Assembly (NCBI GenBank): GCA_003254885.1
Contig: QANT01000024.1
Coordinates: 1-54,229, forward strand
Direction: 5' to 3'
Origin: Purshia tridentata
Taxonomy: Eukaryota; Streptophyta; Magnoliopsida; Rosales; Rosaceae
DNA length: 54,229 nt
The notes under the pieces: model-generated
Told to the model about the DNA's origin: nothing
Database searches by the model: none
The model's input: the letters and a program-made list of their open reading frames with translations, nothing else
Position numbers and translations under genes: made by a program
Part shown: one piece after another, positions 46,501-54,229 of the stretch
Numbering within the stretch: position 1 is the stretch's first letter
Layout of the letters: every line of letters begins with the position of its first letter

Positions 46501-48799
46501 TTCTCGAACCTTAGAGGACAAATCATGAAACAGCATGTTCAATGATGATATTATTACTTTGCAGGTGCATATCAACAGTAAATTAATTCCTACTTGGACA
46601 AAGAGCAGTTAATATACTTATCATACACATATTTTGTAAATAGACCCTTGATTTTACAACACCTACCGTCAATTGACGCCAGAATCCAGTATTCTTAAAT
46701 CTGTTCCAAACTGGTAAACTTGAAAGTTGCAGAAACTCCTGAAAGATAGAAGCATATTTGCAAGAAATTCCAGAAACATTTGGGCAGTCTAAAGGTTCTT
46801 CTACAGCTGTAACACCCTCCCTGGAAATATTTTATTTAGTTAAAAAAATCAATGCCAAGATGTGCCACCAAAAATTTCTACTAAAGGTGAATTACCTAAA
46901 GTTTCCAAGCATAAACCCCACAGTTATTTTTCCCTGTAGAGAATACCCAACTGAAAATTCACACTTGTTACGATATCCATTTACAACTGGGGATGCTAGT
47001 ACACCCTCTAAACTGCATGGAAGACCACCTACAGTCATCAAAAAGAAAAGGGTGAACCCCTACTCAAATTTTTCTGGAAGTATAATTATGAATCACAGGA
47101 AAGCATTGGAGCAATCAAGAGCTCTGCCCCACTATCGTCTCAAAATATCTAGATAAACTTTTGAATATGTTTTGAATATGTCTCTGCAAGTTCTCAGACA
47201 ATGAAAGAACATCACCTATTTCCCTAGACTTGAGAATCCATTCAGGAAGTGGAATACCATTAGGACAAGCTTTACGAGCATTTCTAGTCTGAAAATAAAA
47301 TTTGCAATAGTATAGAGGTCAATTTCCAATTTGTGTATAATAATAATAATAATTGCAAAACTTATGATATTAAAAGACAAAACATAAACAAGCACCACTA
47401 ACAAGTCTTTTGAGAATCTTCATAAGAGAGTTCCTTTTATGCTCCAATTGATCACCATAAGGCATATGAGCAAGCGGAGTCACTGCATCGCGGGCACTTC
47501 GTCCACTCGACCCATTGCCATCCTCGGCACCATTTGAAATCACAGAGTCTTCCACATTATCCCCAACCAATTCAGCTTCTGTGGTTTTCTGAAGGTTTTG
47601 AGGTAAAGCCATTGTCGATTTAGTTTTTTTTTCAAATGTTCGGGGAAGGACATCTGCAACCTTTATAGTTTTGTTTCCAATTGATTTTTCGTCCAACTCC
47701 TGTCACATAGACATTACACCATATATTTGTAATGTCTCTTCTAAAAAAAAAAAATTCCCTTTAATAAATTATTCATTATGCTACAAAAGTAAAATAAAGG
47801 AATAATACTTATTAATTTCCTTAGACTATAATTTTCATTTAGAAATTCACCAATATTTACCACGTAATAAAATCTTAATATTTAAAACTCTTTATAAATT
47901 ACAGCAATAAGATTGATTTGGAGAATTTTTTCTTTAATTGTGTTAATTTTATATTTGAAATTTTGAAGTTATTCGGTAACTTTTTTACTCTATAATTAAC
48001 TACATCATGTTTAAGAACAAGTCGTAATAATGTTATCTGTGTGTGAAGGGCAGGGGATACCTTCACTGCACTTTGTAACTGTTCTGCATTTTGAAAACTC
48101 ACAAAACCTAAACTCATGCCATTCTTCTTCTTCGCCGATTTAAATTGAATTCCCTGCAATTCAGCAAATTCACAGTTCCATTACCTAAAAATAATTTTGA
48201 CAAACGAAAAAATAAAAATAAACACTTGCCTGCTGATTAAGATAGTCTTTTAACTGCTCCGACTTCCACCTCATGGGTAAATGGACCAGGCACTTGCTAA
48301 GCTTAGGATCCGACCCGCCACCCTCACCGTCACCAGCACCGTCTTCATCGTCATCGACGCCTTCCGTCATCATCACATCATCTGATGCCACGCATTTGTC
48401 GCCGTCCTCCAGGTCCTCGGACATTTTGGCAACCTTTTTGGCGCGCTGGGAGGTCGGGTCCCAGGAGTTTTCGGGTCGGGCTCGGAGCTCCGCTTCGCCA
48501 TGGGCGTAGCGGCACCCGGTGCCGTGGCTACAGGAGCCGGACAGGCTCCGGAAGTAGGAGCAGAGGCTGGTCTTCCAGAGAGGGTGGACGGAAGGGGTTG
48601 GGGGCTCATTGTCTTGCTCTCGCTTGCGTTTCTCGCCGTCTGAAACGGTGTCGTCTTGGGGCGGTTGTGGTTGTTGGGTTTGGGGGTGTCGTAGTGAAGG
48701 TGATTGTGGTTGTTGATTGGTTGAATCGTGACCGTTGAGTGGGGATTGTGGGTTTAGGATTTGAGTCGCCGACGGTTCTTCAGTTGGTGATGAAGACAT
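43501..48799 (-). CDS. CCCH zinc finger / tRNA (uracil-5-)-methyltransferase
   Basis: Fourteen exons: 48799-48230, 48153-48061, 47699-47403, 47288-47216, 47028-46896, 46820-46667, 46509-46426, 46252-46130, 45915-45742, 45652-45518, 45108-45013, 44819-44496, 43873-43830 and 43744-43501; 2544 nt, 847 aa. The N-terminus is Pro/Gln-rich. A CCCH finger follows (C80, C90, C96, H100; C-x9-C-x5-C-x3-H), then an acidic patch and a divergent RRM-like segment (QLKDYLNQQ, SLGFVSFQNAEQLQSAVK). The C-terminal half is a TrmA/TRM2 methyltransferase: SAM motif FDVCCGTGTIGL (about 593-604), IGIEMNASAISDARRNAEIN, DPPRSGLHPT (about 743-752) and YISCNP with the catalytic Cys (about 768-773). It should form m5U in tRNA. 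It resembles the plant protein named zinc finger CCCH 24. Exon 1 ends at a GC donor. Confidence 0.95.
44423..44479. repeat. Short direct repeat next to a splice donor
   Basis: The 21-bp sequence 'ggacaaaatttttggagagg' plus g occurs at 44423-44443 and 44459-44479. It lies inside the intron that follows exon 12 of the methyltransferase gene, starting about 17 bases from its GTCAGT donor. Confidence 0.85.
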
Positions 48800-50746
48800 T
48801 GTCAAGTGAAGTAGTGAGTTCGGTGGTAACCGCTATCTTCGAGACTTCGACTTGGTGTCCTGTTTCTGTCTTGGTTGCTTTTTACTTAGGTTTGCACTTT
48901 GCTTCTGCCGCCAACCACCTATACGTCTTTCCTATCAAAGCCCAACTAGGCCCCAGCATTTGAGCCCCCGGCCCGACCCGGTTTAGCCCATTGCAGCCTG
49001 GAAAATAGGCCTAACGGGGCTTTCAATTAAGTCTAGCCAGAGCTATTGGGCACGCCCGGCCCGACACAATGTCGATCGTTCAGGTTTCTCTTATGAATTT
49101 TATGTTGGCCCGGCTTATTCCGACCACCCTTAATTACTAAGTTGACCAGTCTAATATATTATAGATTAACTTTTTCTATTTTATCATTTTTTGTAAAAAA
49201 TTATAAACTGATTCGACAGTATGCTACTGAAATATACAAAAGAGTTCGGTACTTGGCCATCGAAATAACAAAAATATTTAGGTAGACTAGTATCGAATGG
49301 CCCAAAAACAGTCAACTTAACAGTGGAAGGTGGTCAGAATAACTTGGGCTTTTTATGTTTCTTCTTAAATTTTTGTTAAAGGGTTGGTTTTAAAGAGTCA
49401 AGTGAACAAATAAAAAGGTTTATATAGAATCTCTTTTCTATATATCAACACCTACCTTACCTAAATTAGGAACATTCTAGAACTAACTCTTAACAATGAT
49501 TTTGTATATTTCTTAAAATTGGGACTTGGGAGGAGGCCCCCCTTATAAATACGAATTGTGGCAACTTCCATCTCACACAATTGTGAATGAACCGTTTAAA
49601 TTCATGAGTACATATAAAATTTTGGTTTAACTTTAAATTAAACACCCAACTATTCAAAATATTTCAAGAACATCCACAAATTAACATCTAAATTAAAAAA
49701 CTAACTTTCATTTTGTTAAATTTTGGAGTTATGTACAGTTCGATAATCCTTATCAGAGCACACGTCTGCTTCATCATCCTCATACTTAATCACATGTACT
49801 TTCACCTTACGAACATTATAAACACTAGGCTTAAAAGATGATCCAGCCCATTAACAAGTCATTAAGCTTGTCGCGTTATAGTTGGCCATACTAGCACTTA
49901 ACCCCACACTAACAATTCACCAAACGAGTCAAATTTTCAATTTAGATATTATTAATTTGTGGGTGAACTAAAAGATTTTTTAATTCATGAACTCGAACGA
50001 AATACACGCCATAGTTGCGTGTTTATTTTGAAATTGAGCCTAAAATGTTGTAAAAAGAGAGCAATACATAGGGGAATTGATGTGAGAAGCCCATATAATC
50101 ACTTGAGTAACGTTGCGTGTGCAAGCCGGAAATGGCCAGTCTGAGAGGGTTGGGTAGCCAACCACTCATATTCATTTCGGATCCCAAAAACCATTTTTCA
50201 TATATAGAAAATTACAATGATATTTCAATATATGAAAAGGTAACAGCTAATAGAAAAAAGTTTAAAACACACGAACAAATAACATGTATTTATTGAATTT
50301 CCATCCTAAACGGCTTAGAACATGGTAGATATCTTACTAAAACATTAATCAGTAAGGAATTTGCAAACTCTATGAAGCACTCAAAGTACAAGCGATGCGT
50401 TGAAGCCCCGAAGAATGGCCACAAAGTCCTTCACCCCACATCTTACTTTGGTTTGTAAAGCTTTTCCGATGTTGAATTTGATTTGCTATGTGACTAAGGG
50501 AAACACAAGGATGTTTTAGAAAGGAAAAGAAACATATTACTTCTCACAGTTTTATTTTTTGAAAACTACAAGTATACCAACTCTTTTCTCAACTCTCTCA
50601 AATAGATGGGACCCCTAATATTGTGAGGTCTATGTAGAACCCACCTTATGTGAGAAAGTTGGGTTGTATCTCTATGTGCGTTTTTTTTTCTTTTGGTTGT
50701 ATTTTACAACCAAAAGTGTATGTTACAACGTTTGATTGAAAGCATG
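48800..50746. other. Intergenic between methyltransferase and LUL-type genes
   Basis: Begins with the methyltransferase 5' region. The stretch 48960-49120 is GC-rich and built from degenerate 'ggcccggcccga' motifs typical of dispersed plant repeats. From 49150 the DNA is AT-rich without a supportable gene. The last few hundred bases are the 3' flank of the RING ligase gene. Confidence 0.5.
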
Positions 50747-53057
50747 CTATCCTGAACTATCGGCTCCATTGTTCACCTTGATTTCCAAGAGCCGTTCAAC
50801 TGGTTGCCTACAGACAGGGCATCTATTTGTCTGGAACCTCAGAACCTTAGCACAACCACTGCACATGCACTGCAGTCCAAAACAAAAAATTAGCCAGAAG
50901 AGAAGAGTAAGATAAACCTGGTGCATACTTAAAATATAATGCTAGAATGCAGCTCACATAATAAAACATCAACGAAATACCATAACATCAGAAGAAGAGA
51001 ATTCTTGCGAGGGAGTGATTGACAAAGTGGATTATAATTGCCCATATGCAACACTCCTTTGTACTTTTAAGAGGAAAAAACAATGTTTTCTGATGAGAGT
51101 GAGAGAGAGGCTGGGTGAGGAGGAGAAGGGAGAGGGAGGTGGTGGTGGGGGGGTGGTAGGGGGCGGGTGTGGTGTTGGAAGTAGTTGAGGCAATTTCTCA
51201 GCCAACAAGACAATGGAAGTTATGTGGCCAGTCTGGCATGCTTCATTTGACCCCAAAAAATTCTGGCATGCTACATGTCTATGATGTTATATTTAAGGGC
51301 TAAAGTCCATGAGTTCTATATCAAGCGAGATTTGGTAGGGAGAAAAAGGGTAGAACTTAGTTCTAATCTTATTTTAAGCATTAAAAGAGAATCACCCCAA
51401 TGTCTCTTCATCCAAACTACAAACAGAAGAGAGAGGGAAGAAGTAGAATCAGTATGTACCATGTGCCGGCATGGAAGGACAGTTGTGTCTCGAGGTTCTG
51501 ACAAGCAAATTATACATTCTTTCCCAGAATCATTTTCACTTTGATCGCCTTCAACTGCATTCCCTATACCATAGATCTCCTGCAGCTCATATCTCATACC
51601 ATTCACCCATAGTATCTGTTTCTTCACCAGCACTTTGTACTCACCATTCTCCTTCTTCTCAAACACTGCCTGGGTGATCTGAGAGTTCCCAGCTGAATTT
51701 CCACCTGATTCAGGGTCACCATCATTCAAGGAGTGTGCTTCAGCCTTCACCAGAAGAGGATAAACTTCTATTTCACCCTCTTTTGTTAATCCTATCTCCT
51801 CAAACATTGAGAAGTCAATCCCAGTTCCAGAAGGTTGTCTAAATTTCTGACCAAGACCTTTCTCAAAAGGCACTGTGACAGGTTTAAGCAAGCTTTCCTT
51901 TGTTGCTATCAGGTTACAGTCTGCATCTTCTTTGGCAAAAAACATAACTGTAATGCTGAAGCACAAAACAGGGCATAAATAAATAAGTAAGAAGAAACCC
52001 ATAAAGAAGAAACATCACATGAATGTGTTTAAAAACTGAAAAATAATTGTTTAAGAGTATGCTATCCAACGTTAAACTTAGACTCTTAGTTAGGTTCAAA
52101 CAAGGTTATGCTTAAATTATCATTTTTTTTTTCTACGAAACAAACAATTCATTGATTCTCTTCAAGAAATATTAGATTCCCTTCAACTTAATGTCACCAG
52201 TAACTTCAACACACTTGTATATCATTTTGCCCCAGGGCACAAACCTCATAACCTCATTTAGTGGTTCAACCTTAATTAAAATTATATGACAATTCTATCC
52301 ATGTAAATACTACATGTATATTTTAAAAAGTCGACTTGTTCAAAGCAACTCACACTCAAGAGGCATGCAAATATTTCCTAATAATTAATAATACCAGTTA
52401 TATCAGTGTATCACCAATAAACACATTATTCACTTATTCAGCTCAAACAAATTCATTTCAATCTCATACGATAGCTGCATGATTTATAAAACTCACTACT
52501 CCAATTATCAAACATTAACAAAAATTCTCACATATAATACACACCCATGCAATTCAAGCAATTTACCTTGCAGGTGCAGCGGCATCAAATGTGAAAGCAA
52601 CAAGGAACATCCCGGGATTCTCCTCATCCGGCTCAACCCGCAAAGTGTCTTTCTTGATATTCACATCATTTTTAATCGTGACTGTCTTCTGATGTTCAAC
52701 AAAGGGAGCACCCGGAGGAGGAGGAGCGTCATAAGGGTTCGGCCCATGAACCCAATTGGCGGGAGCAGGGCCCATATAGGCCCCGCCACCATGATAAGGC
52801 TGCGGAAAAGGACCCGGTACGGGTGGTGGTGGGTAGAATCCAGGGAATTGGAAGTAATGGGGTGGATTGGGGTTTGGCCCACTTGGATATTGAGATGGGT
52901 ACTGGTAGTAATTGGGTGGATTGGGGTTTGGTCCATTTGGATATTGAGAAGGGTAAGGTCTGTTTCCAGCAATTTGGGGCTGTGGATGCGGCGGAGGCGG
53001 AGGGGGGTGGGTCCGGTGTCTCCGGCGACCCGAGCTACTACTTCCAATATTTCCCAT
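50747..53057 (-). CDS. LOG2/LUL-type RING E3 ubiquitin ligase
   Basis: Three exons: 53057-52567, 51955-51460 and 50869-50747, total 1110 nt, 369 aa, phases consistent. [12 protein letters not shown] is a good N-myristoylation signal, so membrane attachment is likely. A Pro/Tyr/Asn-rich region follows with two near-identical repeats ([18 protein letters not shown] and [18 protein letters not shown]). The middle holds the conserved domain found in LOG2/LUL proteins ([38 protein letters not shown]). A C3HC4 RING closes the protein ([40 protein letters not shown]). Family members ubiquitinate membrane and cytosolic targets; Arabidopsis LOG2 acts in amino-acid export control. Which LUL paralogue this is cannot be settled by eye. 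The ATG at 53057 is chosen because it creates the myristoylation motif. Confidence 0.93.
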
Positions 53058-53461
53058 TTTCTCTATACTCGAGAATTTCAGTTTCAATTTTTAATCAAGA
53101 AACAGAAAACGTAGACTTGTAGCCAGAAATAGCCTTCTAATCGAATCCTGAGTCTTCTGTTTGGCATATGAGAAAGCTGAAGAAACGCAATGGAAATGTT
53201 GAAAATTTATTAAAAACTCGCCACAAGCAAATCGCCTTAATATAAAAGGACAAATTAAAATCAGAACATCATTTCCTATGAAGCTCCTACGTATTATCAG
53301 CTAACAAACTGATTAAATTCACAAAATAAATAAAATTATAATGATAAGCCACTTATTTTTATAAATAAATACAAAAACGAAGAATATTACTGGATATAAA
53401 TTCTGTGAAAACAGGAAATACGCACCTTAAGTAATTACTGGGCATGTGTTGTTGTTTTCAT

Positions 53462-53484
53462 GAGAGAGAGAGAGAGAGAGAGAG
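53462..53484. repeat. (GA)n microsatellite
   Basis: GA dinucleotide run upstream of the LUL-type gene; on the gene strand it is a CT run, common in plant promoters and leaders. Confidence 0.9.
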
Positions 53485-53699
53485 AAATTTGATTGAGAAA
53501 TGAATTAGAATCTGGACATTGGGTATTGGATATCGGATATTGAACGTCCACCGACCAACCCAACCAGAACGTCCACCAACGCCACCTTAGGAAAAGGCCT
53601 AAAGCGTTAACCCCTTCTTTTTACATCTAATTACCACGTCATTATTAGTATTTCGATTAATTTTAATTCTTAAACATGCACGGTGCACCCAAGGAGTGT

Positions 53700-53875
53700 A
53701 ATTTCGTTAATTTCGGCGAAATTTTGCCAAAATTATCCTTTTTGGAGGGTCCCGATACGAAATCATCATTTCAGTCATTTTTCGGTAAAATTTCGGAAAT
53801 TTCGGGGAAATTTTAAGAGAGAATTTGTAGTGATATGGTAAAATTTCGAAAAATTTCGGTAAAATTTCGAACCAA
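53700..53875. repeat. Degenerate TTTCGG/aaaatttcgg array
   Basis: The motif 'atttcgg' with spacers such as 'taaa' and 'ggaaa' recurs irregularly (for example 'tttcggtaaaatttcggaaa'), with half-sites 'tttcgaaa' that are near-palindromic. It is minisatellite-like but not in strict register. Confidence 0.7.
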
Positions 53876-54229
53876 ACTCTTTGCCTAGATGAAATTTCTA
53901 GGTTTGGGATTGGAATTCTTGGGTTTTGTTTAGCTTTTTTGGAGATCAAGGGAGAAATAGAGGAGATTGAGTTTTGAAAAGAGCTGAGACTAGGGAAGGA
54001 GGAAAAGAAGAGGCTGAGCTTGGTTTTTGGTGGGTTTCGACAGCAAAGAACGACGGCAGACTGGACTGCGTTTGGAGGTGGAAGATCCAGAGAGATGCTT
54101 AAAGGAAAAATGAAGGAAAAAAATAATAAAAAAAGGGTTTAGCCTTTTTAAGGTTGATTGAGGTTGAGCCTTTGGACAATTGGAAATATAAAATAAAAAA
54201 ATGATTTGGGATTTGGTTTGGGGTTTGGG

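Larger units (their letters stand above)
53058..54229. other. Upstream of the LUL-type gene, repeat-bearing
   Basis: Contains the gene's leader and promoter, a (GA)n run at 53462-53484 about 400 bp upstream of the ATG, and a TTTCGG-rich array at 53700-53875. The final 350 bp is G- and A-rich without a supportable gene. Confidence 0.5.

Noticed and set aside
46758..47156. Plus-strand open frame of 132 codons
   Set aside because: Overlaps methyltransferase exons 5 and 6 in antisense; the minus-strand exons have correct phases and conserved residues.
52479..53114. Plus-strand open frame of 211 codons
   Set aside because: Antisense of the Pro-rich exon 1 of the LUL-type ligase; Gly/Trp/Arg-rich composition is the mirror of Pro codons.
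1..54229. CRISPR arrays, operons, bacterial or organelle genes
   Set aside because: Nothing of this kind is present; all genes are intron-containing plant nuclear genes or single-exon plant genes.

Overview
The window is nuclear DNA from a flowering plant. Genes are split by many GT-AG introns, intergenic DNA is AT-rich and full of short repeats, and the proteins are plant types: plastid HDS, a KDEL-tailed PDI with an acidic N-terminus, an arabinogalactan-like protein and LOG2/LUL-type RING ligases. It fits a eudicot, probably a rosid; Rosaceae is a guess from repeat style only. Two ambiguous bases (4370, 6257), both in homopolymers, point to a draft assembly.

Layout. 1-3050: no convincing gene. 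3.7-7.8 kb (+): receptor-like kinase whose catalytic motifs are degraded, with a very small LTR element in its last intron. 7.8-10.0 kb: intergenic, ending in a tandem duplication next to the following promoter. 10.0-14.8 kb (+): 12-exon protein disulfide isomerase (571 aa, two CGHC sites, KDEL end), with a tandemly duplicated exon that carries a stop. 17.9-18.4 kb (+): single-exon AGP-like membrane-anchored protein. 21.0-26.6 kb (-): complete 19-exon HDS gene (740 aa). 27.6-30.5 kb: non-autonomous Helitron with both termini. 31.0-32.9 kb (-): YrdC-domain protein (286 aa). 33.8-38.6 kb (-): RING-CH membrane protein (465 aa). 38.6-43.5 kb: long gene-poor stretch. 43.5-48.8 kb (-): CCCH zinc finger fused to a TrmA-type tRNA uracil-5-methyltransferase (847 aa). 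50.7-53.1 kb (-): LOG2/LUL-type RING ligase (369 aa). 53.7-53.9 kb: a TTTCGG-rich repeat.

For six genes I reconstructed exon chains by hand; splice phases agree and total lengths divide by three, so these models are strong. The genes are ordinary housekeeping or signalling genes, not a cluster: HDS makes plastid isoprenoid precursor, YrdC starts tRNA t6A synthesis, the methyltransferase makes tRNA m5U, PDI folds secretory proteins and the two RING proteins are ubiquitin ligases. From memory, PDI - AGP-like - HDS - YrdC - RING-CH matches the order of Arabidopsis At5g60640-At5g60580, so this is probably an ancient syntenic block.

I did not find a new multi-gene system. The most notable items are the Helitron upstream of HDS, the stop-bearing duplicate exon in PDI, the mini-LTR element, the likely pseudokinase and a four-fold TTGAC array directly 5' of the YrdC start codon.
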